From the NCBI RefSeq assembly GCF_038002225.1, contig NZ_JBBOCA010000001.1, positions 992,001 through 1,056,000 on the forward strand: a stretch of DNA of 64,000 nt, written 5' to 3'. Origin of the DNA: Paenibacillus sp. FSL R7-0204. GTDB lineage: Bacteria > Bacillota > Bacilli > Paenibacillales > Paenibacillaceae. A program made the translations under genes and the position numbers. The notes beneath the pieces were generated by a model that worked only from the letters and a program-made list of their open reading frames with translations, did not search any database and was not told the DNA's origin. The first letter of the stretch is position 1; every line of letters starts with the position of its first letter. Shown piece by piece: positions 41,875 to 50,811 of the stretch.

Positions 41875-43320
41875 ATGTCATTTAAACATGGTGTAAGCAT
41901 TATTGAACAATCAACTTCGGTTCTGGCTCCGGCAAAAGCAACAAGCGGTATTCCTTTTGCAGTAGGTACAGCTCCCCTCCATATGGCAACGGCGGCTGTA
42001 CCTGTTAATACTCCTGTGCTTGTGTATAGCTACGCGGAAGCCGTTGCGGCTCTGGGATATAGTGAAGACTGGTCAAAATATACGCTGAGCGAATTAGTGT
42101 ATTCTCATTTTGCCTTGTACGAGAGAGCTCCTATGATCCTGGTCAATGTGCTTGACCCGGCTATCCACAAAACAACGGTTGCTCCAGCAGCGGTAGTTGT
42201 CAGTAACCGGCTGGCAACTTTGCAGGCTGATGGGGTACTACTGCCGACACTGATTGTTAAATCTTCAGATGGTACTTCTACTTATATATCCGGTAAGGAT
42301 TACACAGCTGCTTTTGATGAGAATGGACATGTGTTAGTCACAACGAAGTCTTCTGGTGCAATTGCATCCAGTATTGATCAGCTTTCTATTGGATATGACA
42401 AGCTGGACCCTGATGCTGTAAAAGCTGAGGATATCATTGGGGGCGTAACATCTTCCGGTGAATATACCGGTTTTGAGCTGGTTCATCAAGCTTATCCGCG
42501 TTTTGGTATCCTTCCGGATCTGCTGCTGGCTCCGGGCTGGTCGCATTTGCCTGCGGTTGCTGCAGTGATGAAGGCGAAAGCCGGAAATATCAACGGGAAT
42601 TTCAAGGCGATTGCGCTGACGGATATTGATCCCTCCCGGTCTTACACAGACGCCGGTACATGGAAAGCCAACAATAGTTACACGGGTGCTTTGCAAGTTG
42701 CCGCTTACCCGATGCTGACGCTTGGGGGTAAGAAATATCATTTCTCCACCCAGCTTGCCGGCCTTATTGCCGCGACCGATGCGGGTAATGGCGGCATTCC
42801 TTTTGTATCCCCTTCTAATAAATCTTTGCAGGCGGACGGCACTGCATTGTCTGACGGGACAAACCAATTCCTCGGGATTGATCAGGCCAGCTTCCTGAAC
42901 AGTGCAGGCATTGTAACAGCACTTAATTTGGGAACAAGCGGCTGGAAGAGCTGGGGGAACAACACCGCTGCCTATCCGGGCGTAACCGATCCTAAAGACA
43001 GCTTTATTCCGGTCCGCCGGATGTTCAACTGGATCAGCAACAGTCTGATTCTGACCTATATGCAGAAGGTGGATGACCCGATGAACAAGCGGCTGGTAGC
43101 CGCGGTTACGGATTCAGTTAACATTTGGCTGAATGGCCTGACGGCATCGGGAGCACTGTTGGGCGGTCGGGTAGAGTTCAATGAATCCGAGAATCCGGTG
43201 ACAGATCTGATGGCCGGTAAAATTACATTCCATCTGCATCTTACGCCGCCTGGACCGGCACAGGAAATTTCATTCCTGCTTGAATACGACACAACATACT
43301 TGGCTGCGCTGGTAGCGTAG
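41875..43320 (+). CDS. Contractile tail sheath protein (P2 FI-like)
   Basis: 481 residues from ATG 41875. N-terminal MSFKHGVSIIEQSTSVLAPA and IPFAVGTAPLHMATAAVPVN lead into the polymerising domain. The C-terminal domain carries RRMFNWISNSLILTYMQKVD and GGRVEFNESENPVTDLMAGK, typical of sheath proteins of P2-like myophages and R-type pyocins. The sheath contracts around the tube, driving it through the target envelope. It is the first of the clear structural genes; the tube gene follows by 14 bases. Confidence 0.92.
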   Translation: MSFKHGVSIIEQSTSVLAPAKATSGIPFAVGTAPLHMATAAVPVNTPVLVYSYAEAVAALGYSEDWSKYTLSELVYSHFALYERAPMILVNVLDPAIHKTTVAPAAVVVSNRLATLQADGVLLPTLIVKSSDGTSTYISGKDYTAAFDENGHVLVTTKSSGAIASSIDQLSIGYDKLDPDAVKAEDIIGGVTSSGEYTGFELVHQAYPRFGILPDLLLAPGWSHLPAVAAVMKAKAGNINGNFKAIALTDIDPSRSYTDAGTWKANNSYTGALQVAAYPMLTLGGKKYHFSTQLAGLIAATDAGNGGIPFVSPSNKSLQADGTALSDGTNQFLGIDQASFLNSAGIVTALNLGTSGWKSWGNNTAAYPGVTDPKDSFIPVRRMFNWISNSLILTYMQKVDDPMNKRLVAAVTDSVNIWLNGLTASGALLGGRVEFNESENPVTDLMAGKITFHLHLTPPGPAQEISFLLEYDTTYLAALVA

Positions 43321-43334
43321 AAGGAGGAGCAATA

Positions 43335-43853
43335 ATGCCAAACAGATCAGAACGGGTTATTGATTATTCGGTGTACTTGAATGCCGTCGATTACTTGGGA
43401 ACAGCAACCGCGACCTTGCCGGAAATTACTTACTTGGTAGATACAATCAAAGGGGGCGGGATTGCAGGAGAAATGGCGGCACCTTCCCCAGGGTACACGG
43501 GAGCGATGAGTCTGGCGCTTAAATGGCGCACGATCGAGAAGGCAGCAGCCTCTCTACTGGCACCAAAGGTCCACACGTTGGATCTGCGTGCTTCCATTCA
43601 GACGTTCGATACCGCGACAAGTGAATACCGCGAGGTGCCGTTTAAGGTTACCGTTCGGGCGAGACCGCTCGGCTTGACACTTGGTAATCTGGAGACTGGA
43701 GCCGCAATGGATACCACCAACAACTTCTCGGTTAACTATTTGAAGGTCACGCTGGATGGTGTTCAGGTGTTGGAAATTGATAAGTATAACTACATTCATA
43801 AAGTATACGATGTCGATTACCTTGCGGCTACCAAACAGAATCTGGGTCTATAA
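43335..43853 (+). CDS. Tail tube protein (P2 FII-like)
   Basis: 172 residues. The start MPNRSERVIDYSVYLNAVDY and the segment LPEITYLVDTIKGGGIAGEM match the phage major tail tube family. The end DGVQVLEIDKYNYIHKVYDV is the beta-barrel/linker region. It forms the rigid inner tube that is exposed when the sheath contracts. It is preceded by AAGGAGGAG, 14 bases after the sheath. Confidence 0.9.
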   Translation: MPNRSERVIDYSVYLNAVDYLGTATATLPEITYLVDTIKGGGIAGEMAAPSPGYTGAMSLALKWRTIEKAAASLLAPKVHTLDLRASIQTFDTATSEYREVPFKVTVRARPLGLTLGNLETGAAMDTTNNFSVNYLKVTLDGVQVLEIDKYNYIHKVYDVDYLAATKQNLGL

Positions 43854-43865
43854 GGAGAGTGCACG

Positions 43866-44186
43866 ATGGGAACAAAAGAATTGGAGGAGACCGGAGCGGA
43901 AGTATACACTTTCGCCCGGCCCGTTAACTTTGAGGGCGATACGTTTGAAAGCCTGAGTATTGATTTTGACAAGTTAACCGGCGAGGACATCCTTACCTGT
44001 GACCGGCAATATCAGATGGAATCTGCCCGTCAATCCGGTGGAGAATTGATTAAAGAGACCAATAAAGCTTATCAGGCTTATATTGTGGCCAGGGCTGCTG
44101 GTGTTCATGTGGGGCTGATTAAAGCTCTGCCCGCTAAGGATTTCACAAAACTGACCTTACAGGCACAAAGTTTTTTGCTGCTGTAG
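43866..44186 (+). CDS. Tail assembly chaperone GpE-like (0-frame product)
   Basis: 106 residues from ATG 43866 after AAGGAGAG. ARPVNFEGDTFESLSIDFDK followed by LTGEDILTCDRQY, then SGGELIKETNKAYQAYIVAR, matches the phage tail-assembly (GpE/gp41) family that binds the tape measure protein during tail building. It ends at TAG 44184-44186, nine codons' worth before which a slippery T-TTT-TTG allows -1 slippage into the E' extension. It lies 12 bases after the tube gene. Confidence 0.85.
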   Translation: MGTKELEETGAEVYTFARPVNFEGDTFESLSIDFDKLTGEDILTCDRQYQMESARQSGGELIKETNKAYQAYIVARAAGVHVGLIKALPAKDFTKLTLQAQSFLLL

Positions 44187-44226
44187 GCTGCGGAGACGGC
44201 GATGGGATCAAAGACATCGCCGTCTC
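44171..44226 (+). other. Programmed -1 ribosomal frameshift signal
   Basis: The heptamer T-TTT-TTG (44171-44177) is in the GpE frame (AGT TTT TTG). Fifteen bases later a perfect 12-base-pair stem follows, GAGACGGCGATG (44193-44204) and CATCGCCGTCTC (44215-44226), with a ten-base loop. The heptamer type, spacer and stem are those of known tail-chaperone frameshifts, including P2 E/E'. Confidence 0.88.
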
Positions 44227-44332
44227 TTTGGCCATGCTTACCCACACTCCAATCCCCTATTTTCTCGGCCTGCCTGTTGAGGAACTGGGGGATTGGGCAG
44301 AGCGGGTGGCGAGAATTAAAGGAGGGAGGTAA
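44177..44332 (+). CDS. GpE' extension made by -1 frameshift
   Basis: After slippage at 44171-44177 the -1 frame is open for 51 codons and stops at TAA 44330-44332, giving a fusion of about 155 residues. The extension includes GIKDIAVSLAMLTHTPIPYF and then LGLPVEELGDWAERVARI, which resembles the LP-x-x-EL-x-x-W-x-E signature of P2 GpE' products. No start codon with a binding site exists for independent translation. The stop is four bases before the tape measure ATG. Confidence 0.82.
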   Translation, partial: AAVGCGDGDGIKDIAVSLAMLTHTPIPYFLGLPVEELGDWAERVARIKGGR

Positions 44333-44335
44333 CCT

Positions 44336-47266
44336 ATGGCAGGTTCAGGTTCAGGCAATCCAAGCAGCATCAGTGAGCTTATTGTCCGGCTGAATGTATT
44401 GGTGAATCCAAATGTTCCCCGCTCTGTCGAGGAAGTGGAACAGCAAATTAAGGATTTGGAAGACGTGCTTAAGGAGCTGGCCAGGGCGGGCTACTTCGAT
44501 CAACTGCGCGGAGATGCTGAGGACGCTGGCGACGAAGCCGAACAACTTGGTGACAAACTTAAGGCTGCTTTCGAAAAAGTGGATTTCTCCATGCTGACTA
44601 AAGCGGTTGAACCCCTAAAAGCCGTATGGACGGCTGTGAATGATTCTGCCGGGGCAATGGCGCAGCTTCAGGCATCAACCGGATTAACCGCCGCTGAAAT
44701 GAGCGGAATGAAAGAAATCTCGGATAACCTGTACAGTCAGAATTACGGTAAAAACTTCGAAGATATCGGTGACGCGGTTGGAACGGTGAAGCAAGTTCTG
44801 GGTCAAACCGGAGATGAGCTGGAGAAGACCACCCAGACAGCTATGACGTATCGCGATGTTTTTAAGGGGGATATACCAGACTCTGTACAAGCCGTTGACG
44901 CGATGATGCAAAAATTCGGCATCTCTTCAGAACAGGCCTATAATCTGATGGCTCAAGGTGCGCAGAAGGGGATGAATACATCCGGCGGGCTTCTAAGTGC
45001 CGTAGAGAAGTACAGCGCGGACTTCAAAAAGATGGGGTATTCTGCTGACGAGATGTTTGAATTATTAAGCTCTGGCATGGACAATGGGGGGGATTCCCTT
45101 GAGGGTCTTGCCGGGGTTGTGAAGAAATTCAGCTCAACGGTGAAAGAGGGCTCAGATTCCACAAAGGCCGCAGTCTATGAGTTATTTGCTCCTGAGCAGC
45201 TGAATCAATTCAGTGCTGCGCTTGTAAGCGGTGGGACGAAGTCGAAGGAATTCGGCGAATTAGTGAAAGTGGCCGGGAAGAATGGAGCTGTTGCCCTGGT
45301 CAAGGATTTGAAGGCAGGGGGAGATTCGGCGAGCAAGGCCATGCTTCAACTGCGCAAAACAATGGGCAGCGGGGATGAAATCTTCAAAGGGCTGGCAGAC
45401 GGGTCCATGACCGGCAAGGATGCCATGAATCAGGTGATTGCGAAATTAAAAGCAGTTAAAGATCCGGTTCATCAAGCGGCCCTTGCCAGCGCTATATTCG
45501 GGGCTCAGTTTGAGGAGATAGGAAATAAAGCAGTGTTGTCGCTGGGCCAGACGCGGCATCAGTTTGATATGACCCGGCAGACGATGGATGAAGTATCTGC
45601 GATTAAGGACAATACGTTAACAGAGCAGTTCGCAGCTATAGGGCGGGAGTTGATGTCCGGTCTAGTGGTTCCTCTGGGAGAGAGCGTGATGCCTGCGCTT
45701 CAGGGGCTGACTAGCTGGGCGTCAGACAACAAAGAAGTGCTGATGGTTATAGGTCTTGCAGCCCCTACTGCAGTGCTGGCAACCAAGACTGTGAAGATTG
45801 TTCAGGAGTTCTCGAAGATCATCAAGGCGGCCAGCGGGGCCAGCGGAGCGGCTGGAGGATTTGCGGGTGCACTGGGATTGCTGACGAATCCCGTAGGTCT
45901 CGCTATTGCCGGTGTCGGACTGGTCACAGCCGGTGTCATTGCCTTCAAAAAGCATCAGGAGGATGCGCGCCAGGAGCTTTTGAATATGGGGGATGTGCTG
46001 GGTGAATCCTATGCTAATTATTCAGCGATTGAGGAGGCTAATTCCAAGACCCAGAATCTAATCACTGAGCATGACCGGTTGACAGGGAAGATTAAGGATG
46101 CAAAAACTCCTGCTGATGAATTGTTAGAAGCCAGACGAAAACTGAAGGATGTAGAGCAGAAACTTATCGATATGAATCCGAATATTCTGTCTGCTGAAGG
46201 CTCCAAGAATGATAAATTCCGAGAACAGATGGGTCTTGTCGGAGATATTGCCAAAGCCCGAGAAGAAATGGGACGTCGTGAACTAGAACATGAGGCCCTT
46301 ACTGCACAAGCCAAATTGCCTGAATTAGAAAATAACTATTCAAAGCTGACTCAGGATCTTAAAGATCAAAGTGCCGCCTATGAGGAGATGAAGGTAAAGT
46401 ATAGGGACTATGTCGTGCTTATGGAGGAGTACAACGAAATAGAATATAGTGATCTCGATCCTAATCAAAAAGGTGAGAAAATTTTAGCGTTTTCTAAAAA
46501 AGCAAGCCAAGTGACTGGGAAAGATTATACAATAATAGATCACTTTGAAGATGACTATTCTAAAATGGAGGAATCCATTAATAAAAAGAATACCCAAATT
46601 AAGAAAACAGATAGTGATAGGAAAGAGGCAGAAGATGGACTGGTAAATTATTATAATACTCAGAAAAAAATAGTTGAACTTGATCTTGGTGGTACCTTGC
46701 AAGAGCAAGCAGCCAAGTACAAGGATATGTCTGCTGCTGAACAAGAGCGATTCAGGCAGGCTCTGGATAAGGTGATGCTTCTTAACGCTGCACTTGATAA
46801 GCTGCCTACTGAAATGAAAGTGAATTTGCAGCTTATTTGGGAGCAGATAGGGAAAGTCCCGAATGCTACTGGAGTTCCAGGGGGAGAAGGCAAAGAAGGT
46901 GTCAAACCGAAAGAGAAATCATACCACCCGCTCTATGGCGGACCAACCATTGCAGAATACGCTGAAGGCGGTATCGCATACGTTCCCTCTATTTTTGGTG
47001 AGGCTGGCCCTGAAATCGCCATTCCCTTAAACCGCAAGCCCCGGTCGAGGTCTTTGCTTGAGAAGGCAAATGATTTGATGGGATATAATAACAATTCCGT
47101 TAACAATGGGGATATTCATGTAACCTGGGCGCCTAGTGTAACTCTTCAGGGTGGCGATACATCTGTAGCTGAACAGGTGCGGGAGGCTTTAAGGCAGACA
47201 GAGGACGGATTTGAACGCAGGTTCAAGTCGATGCTAGTGCAACAGAGGCGGGTGAGCTTCCAATGA
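44336..47266 (+). CDS. Tail tape measure protein
   Basis: 976 residues from ATG 44336 after GGAGGGAGG. A helical N-terminal part is followed by the conserved tape-measure core (ASTGLTAAEMSGMKEISDNL; FGISSEQAYNLMAQGAQKGM). Two hydrophobic segments near residues 464-490 and 508-540 may enter the target membrane. A charged coiled-coil region (about 570-800) precedes a C-terminal FGEAGPEIAIPLNRKP motif common in these proteins. Length sets tail length. Between about 46440 and 46690 the DNA becomes markedly A+T-rich (many AAA/AAT codons), unlike its neighbours, suggesting an exchanged segment. Confidence 0.92.
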   Translation: MAGSGSGNPSSISELIVRLNVLVNPNVPRSVEEVEQQIKDLEDVLKELARAGYFDQLRGDAEDAGDEAEQLGDKLKAAFEKVDFSMLTKAVEPLKAVWTAVNDSAGAMAQLQASTGLTAAEMSGMKEISDNLYSQNYGKNFEDIGDAVGTVKQVLGQTGDELEKTTQTAMTYRDVFKGDIPDSVQAVDAMMQKFGISSEQAYNLMAQGAQKGMNTSGGLLSAVEKYSADFKKMGYSADEMFELLSSGMDNGGDSLEGLAGVVKKFSSTVKEGSDSTKAAVYELFAPEQLNQFSAALVSGGTKSKEFGELVKVAGKNGAVALVKDLKAGGDSASKAMLQLRKTMGSGDEIFKGLADGSMTGKDAMNQVIAKLKAVKDPVHQAALASAIFGAQFEEIGNKAVLSLGQTRHQFDMTRQTMDEVSAIKDNTLTEQFAAIGRELMSGLVVPLGESVMPALQGLTSWASDNKEVLMVIGLAAPTAVLATKTVKIVQEFSKIIKAASGASGAAGGFAGALGLLTNPVGLAIAGVGLVTAGVIAFKKHQEDARQELLNMGDVLGESYANYSAIEEANSKTQNLITEHDRLTGKIKDAKTPADELLEARRKLKDVEQKLIDMNPNILSAEGSKNDKFREQMGLVGDIAKAREEMGRRELEHEALTAQAKLPELENNYSKLTQDLKDQSAAYEEMKVKYRDYVVLMEEYNEIEYSDLDPNQKGEKILAFSKKASQVTGKDYTIIDHFEDDYSKMEESINKKNTQIKKTDSDRKEAEDGLVNYYNTQKKIVELDLGGTLQEQAAKYKDMSAAEQERFRQALDKVMLLNAALDKLPTEMKVNLQLIWEQIGKVPNATGVPGGEGKEGVKPKEKSYHPLYGGPTIAEYAEGGIAYVPSIFGEAGPEIAIPLNRKPRSRSLLEKANDLMGYNNNSVNNGDIHVTWAPSVTLQGGDTSVAEQVREALRQTEDGFERRFKSMLVQQRRVSFQ

Positions 47267-47463
47267 TCTATAGAACTGTACAAGGCGATATGTGGGATGG
47301 GATTGCTTTTAAAATATATGGAGATGCCCGTTTCCTGACGCTGCTCCTGAATGCTAATCCGGCACATGCTGCTGTCAGTGTATTCGCAGGCAATATTGTA
47401 CTGAATGTACCAGACCTGCCCACAGACATATCCAGCTCACTGCCTCCCTGGCGAAGGGAGTAA
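47263..47463 (+). CDS. Tail protein X (GpX-like, LysM-type)
   Basis: 66 residues overlapping the tape measure stop by four bases (ATGA). YRTVQGDMWDGIAFKIYGDA then LNANPAHA then NIVLNVPDLP is the LysM-like layout of P2 protein X. Such proteins help join hub and tube. It has the same order as in P2-like tailocins, before the D gene. Confidence 0.85.
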   Translation: MIYRTVQGDMWDGIAFKIYGDARFLTLLLNANPAHAAVSVFAGNIVLNVPDLPTDISSSLPPWRRE

Positions 47464-47468
47464 AGCAT

Positions 47469-48500
47469 ATGGAAATTATGCAGGACGCACGCAGAGCGGT
47501 ACTGGAATTGCGCTATAACGGAAAGGATGTTACGGAGGATATCACTAAATCGCTGACAGACTTTCAGTATAATGATGCTGCCTCAGGTTCTTTGGATGAT
47601 CTTACAGTCACGCTGGAGGACAGGGGGCACAATTGGCAGGGGCCTTGGTCACCGGTTGAAGGCGATCAACTAATTGCTGCCATCCGTACGGTCAACTGGG
47701 ATAAGCCGGGGGAAATCAAGAAGCTGCCACTGGGCACCTTTGAGGTAGACAGTATTGATTTTAGCGGTCCTCCTGACACGATCTCGATTAAGGCGGTCTC
47801 GCTTCCCGTGACCTCCGAGATTCGGATGCAGCGCAGCTCACGCAGCTGGGAGAAAACCAATCTGAAAACAGTAGCTGCCCAAGTGGCCAAACGCGCGAAG
47901 CTCAAATTAATCTATGAGGCTCAGGACAACCCCTCTTATGACCGGCTGGAGCAGTCGGAGGTGTCGGACTTGGCCTTTTTGCTGAACACAGCTACGCAAG
48001 AAGGCATCGCGATTAAAGTATCTTCTGGAAGCCTGGTACTTTTTGATGAACAAGAATATGAACAAAAAGAAGCGGTGGCCACGATTGTGCGCGGGGAGGA
48101 CAATGTGACGGATTACAGCTTCGCTTACAATACTGCCTATGCAGCTTTCCGGGCATGTACAGTGACGTATACTCCCTCACAGGGCAAAGAGCCTCTCAAG
48201 GCTACGTATACCCCTCTAGGCGCACCTAAGAGCGGCCCTGTACTTAAGATTAATGAACAGGTTGACTCGCAGGCAGATGCGATGCGGCTGGCCCGTAAAA
48301 GGCTTCGCGAAAAGAATAAAGAGGGCGCCAAAGGGACTCTCTCGCTTATGGGAGATCTACGGATGGCTGCCGGACTCACAATTAATATCAAAGGCTGGAA
48401 GCGGTTTGACGGCAAATACATTGTTGAATCAGCAAGGCACTCAATTGGAAGCAGCGGATACACAACCAGTCTGGACATTCGTAAAGTATTGGGGTGGTGA
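47469..48500 (+). CDS. Tail hub protein (late control gene D / gp27-like)
   Basis: 343 residues from ATG 47469. It has the GpD/gp27 layout: N-terminal barrel (DDLTVTLEDRGHNWQGPWSP; LPLGTFEVDSIDFSGPPDTI), a middle domain with RSWEKTNLKTVAAQVAKRAK, and a C-terminal barrel ending GKYIVESARHSIGSSGYTTS. It is the central hub connecting tube, spike and baseplate. The V gene follows with no gap. Confidence 0.88.
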   Translation: MEIMQDARRAVLELRYNGKDVTEDITKSLTDFQYNDAASGSLDDLTVTLEDRGHNWQGPWSPVEGDQLIAAIRTVNWDKPGEIKKLPLGTFEVDSIDFSGPPDTISIKAVSLPVTSEIRMQRSSRSWEKTNLKTVAAQVAKRAKLKLIYEAQDNPSYDRLEQSEVSDLAFLLNTATQEGIAIKVSSGSLVLFDEQEYEQKEAVATIVRGEDNVTDYSFAYNTAYAAFRACTVTYTPSQGKEPLKATYTPLGAPKSGPVLKINEQVDSQADAMRLARKRLREKNKEGAKGTLSLMGDLRMAAGLTINIKGWKRFDGKYIVESARHSIGSSGYTTSLDIRKVLGW

Positions 48501-48917
48501 ATGGTGATACTTATTGGCAGGGTATCTACAGCTAATCCGGCAGCCGGAAGTGTCAGGGTTACTTTTGCAGACCGCGATGATATGGTTTCCGGCGAGTTAC
48601 CGGTTCTAACACCGGGCGGCTGGGGAAAAGGCAATGCAGTACCGTTGCCGGGAGAGCGGGTCGTGTGTGCTTTTTTGAATCATGCGCGTTCCGCTGGCAT
48701 CTGTTTGGGAACCTATTTTGCGGATGATGGTCAGCCTTCCGGTACCCAGGATCAGCGGGGGGTATGGTTCGAGGATGGCAGCTATGTCTATTACGACCGA
48801 ACAGCCCAGAAGCTGAATGTTAAGGCAACCGGCGGGGTGCGGATCGAGGGAGACTTGACGGTTACCGGCAAGCTGTCTGCCAGCTCAGTTCATGATGGAG
48901 GAGGCAGAACCGGATGA
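48501..48917 (+). CDS. Baseplate spike protein (GpV-like)
   Basis: 138 residues starting directly after the D stop. The OB-fold part (LIGRVSTANPAAGSVRVTFA; LPGERVVCAFLNHARSAGIC) leads to GVWFEDGSYVYYDRTAQKL and a short beta-helical stem GVRIEGDLTVTGKLSASSVH. This is the membrane-piercing tip in P2-like particles. It is short for the family, with no enzymatic domain. It overlaps the U gene by four bases. Confidence 0.85.
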   Translation: MVILIGRVSTANPAAGSVRVTFADRDDMVSGELPVLTPGGWGKGNAVPLPGERVVCAFLNHARSAGICLGTYFADDGQPSGTQDQRGVWFEDGSYVYYDRTAQKLNVKATGGVRIEGDLTVTGKLSASSVHDGGGRTG

Positions 48918-49354
48918 GTAATAAGGGCAGTAAAGAGCAGAAGCAAGATTATAAAATGAATAAGATTGGCAGCCTGGGCCCTGTGGTATTTGTCGTTGCT
49001 GAAGGCGCTATTCGTACCATAGATGAATTCAAACGCAGCAGCTCCAGCCGGTGGGCGCAGCATGACATTATCGGCAAGAAGCCCAAGAAGGAATTCCTTG
49101 GACCGGGGGCAGATTCGGTTTCTTTCTCCGTTCATTTCTCGGCGGCGCTTGGCCTTAATCCGCGAAAAGAGTTAGACAGGCTTACCGAGCTGGACCGTGC
49201 CGGCAAGGCGATGCCGTTAATCATAGGGCGTAAGAATGTGGGGGTTGGGCTATGGGTCATCAGCAGTTTGTCGCAGGATTGGAACAGGTTGGATAGCATC
49301 GGCAATGTGCTGGACGCACAGGTCACGATCTCACTTGAGGAGTATGTGAAATGA
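48914..49354 (+). CDS. Tail protein GpU-like
   Basis: 146 residues. IGSLGPVVFVVAEGAIRTID, HDIIGKKPKKEFLGPGADSV and LGLNPRKELDRLTELDRAGK match the P2 GpU family, which terminates the tail tube at the head-proximal end in phage. Retention in a headless particle fits a capped free tail. It overlaps both neighbours by four bases. Confidence 0.82.
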   Translation: MSNKGSKEQKQDYKMNKIGSLGPVVFVVAEGAIRTIDEFKRSSSSRWAQHDIIGKKPKKEFLGPGADSVSFSVHFSAALGLNPRKELDRLTELDRAGKAMPLIIGRKNVGVGLWVISSLSQDWNRLDSIGNVLDAQVTISLEEYVK

Positions 49355-49680
49355 TATATACCATTGATATGACTCAGCCCGCCCTAATTGATTTTAGCCC
49401 GGCAACGGTAGAAGAGGAAGTCGCTCAGAATATAAGAATGATCCTTGCTACTCCGCTTGGGAGTGCACCGTTGGCCCGGGGAGTTGGCCTGGACTACTCA
49501 ATTATTGATGAACCGGCATATATCGCAGAATCCCGCCTGACGGCAGAGATCATCACAGCCATTACAGAGCAGGAGCCGCGTGCGATAGTGGCCGATGTTT
49601 CTTTTCATAAGGATATAGAAGAGCAGCTTACAGGCAGTTTGGCCGTTGTACTGAAATATAGCCTGGCAGAGGAGGAGTAG
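49351..49680 (+). CDS. Baseplate wedge protein GpW/gp25-like
   Basis: 109 residues. The conserved gp25 pattern is VAQNIRMILATPLGSAPLAR followed by GVGLDYSIIDEP, and ITAITEQEPRAIVADVSFHK. The protein joins baseplate to the first sheath ring and starts sheath polymerisation. The EPR motif typical of gp25 is present (EQEPRA). Confidence 0.9.
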   Translation: MIYTIDMTQPALIDFSPATVEEEVAQNIRMILATPLGSAPLARGVGLDYSIIDEPAYIAESRLTAEIITAITEQEPRAIVADVSFHKDIEEQLTGSLAVVLKYSLAEEE

Positions 49681-49683
49681 GAA

Positions 49684-50811
49684 TTGGAATATGCAGAATT
49701 ACCGGATATCCGCTTTTCAGAGGAGGATGCAGCAGCCATACAGCAAAATGTAATCACAGTGTATGAAGGCCTTGCCGGACGCACTTTACAGCCTGCCGAT
49801 CCGGTGCGGCTTTTTTTGTCTTCGCTCGCAGCTGTGATTATCCAGCAGAAGGTGCTGATCAATCAGACAGCCAAAGGAAATTTGCTGCGCTATGCCTCAG
49901 GCACGTTATTGGATCACATGGGGGCTTTTCAGGGAGCGAAGCGGTTAGAGGCATCGGCGGCAATCGTTACGCTTCAGTTTGTTTTATCGATCCCGCTGGC
50001 TTCAGCAACTTCGATACCAGCAGGGACACGCGTCGGAGTACAGGGCGGTAAGGGTTCGATATATTTTATAACCATGGAGTACTTGGAGATTCCTCCAGGA
50101 GAGACTGCGGGGATGATTAAGGCAAAATGCTCCGAATCGGGGACAACAGGGAACGGGTTCTTGCCGGGGCAGATTAATGTTCAAATGGACCCGCTGCCTT
50201 TTGTCCAGTCTGTAAGTAATCTAACTACCAGCTCTGGCGGAGCTGCTGCTGAGACGGATGAAGCCTTCAAGGAACGCATCCGCCATGCGCCGGAATCGTA
50301 CTCAACGGCGGGGCCTCAGGGAGCATATGAATTCTGGGCTAAGTCCGCTTCCCCGGCAATTAAGGATGTTCATGCTTACTCTTCGGCACCCGGGCGTGTT
50401 ACCGTTGTTCCGTTACTGGCAGAGGGGGGGATTCCAAGCGAGGATGTCCTGAATTCTATTGCTGAGACTTTGGAAGACCGGGGAATCCGGCCGCTTACCG
50501 ATCTAGTAACCGTGAGTGCACCGCAGCCAATCAGTTACAATACTTCGCTGGTCTATTATATTAGCCGCAGCCGGGCTGCTGAGGTTCCGGGTATCCAGGC
50601 GGCAGTATCGGCAGCTGTTGCTGCTTATCAGCTATGGCAGCGCTCCAAGCTTGGCCGGGATATCAACCCGTCAGAGCTGATATCCCGTGTTATGGCTGCT
50701 GGGGCACTCCGGGTGACAGTGACAGAGCCCGTGTATAAAACCATGTCCGCAACCCAAGTGGCTCTGGCCGGCACAACGGCAATGACTTACGGAGGGTTGG
50801 CAGATGATTAA
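49684..50811 (+). CDS. Baseplate protein GpJ-like
   Basis: 375 residues from TTG 49684 after GAGGAGGAG. The family pattern is ASGTLLDHMGAFQGAKRLEA, IPAGTRVGVQGGKGSIYFIT and GGAAAETDEAFKERIRHAPE, ending in the trimer-forming DINPSELISRVMAAGALRV. It forms the baseplate wedge with GpW and GpI and holds the fibres. Its last eight bases overlap the I gene. Confidence 0.9.
   Translation: MEYAELPDIRFSEEDAAAIQQNVITVYEGLAGRTLQPADPVRLFLSSLAAVIIQQKVLINQTAKGNLLRYASGTLLDHMGAFQGAKRLEASAAIVTLQFVLSIPLASATSIPAGTRVGVQGGKGSIYFITMEYLEIPPGETAGMIKAKCSESGTTGNGFLPGQINVQMDPLPFVQSVSNLTTSSGGAAAETDEAFKERIRHAPESYSTAGPQGAYEFWAKSASPAIKDVHAYSSAPGRVTVVPLLAEGGIPSEDVLNSIAETLEDRGIRPLTDLVTVSAPQPISYNTSLVYYISRSRAAEVPGIQAAVSAAVAAYQLWQRSKLGRDINPSELISRVMAAGALRVTVTEPVYKTMSATQVALAGTTAMTYGGLADD

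Noticed and set aside
44202..44393. 63-codon plus-strand frame after the GpE stop
   Set aside because: It is the continuation of the 0 frame past the GpE stop codon and is overlapped by the -1 frame E' extension and the tape measure start; no binding site is present.
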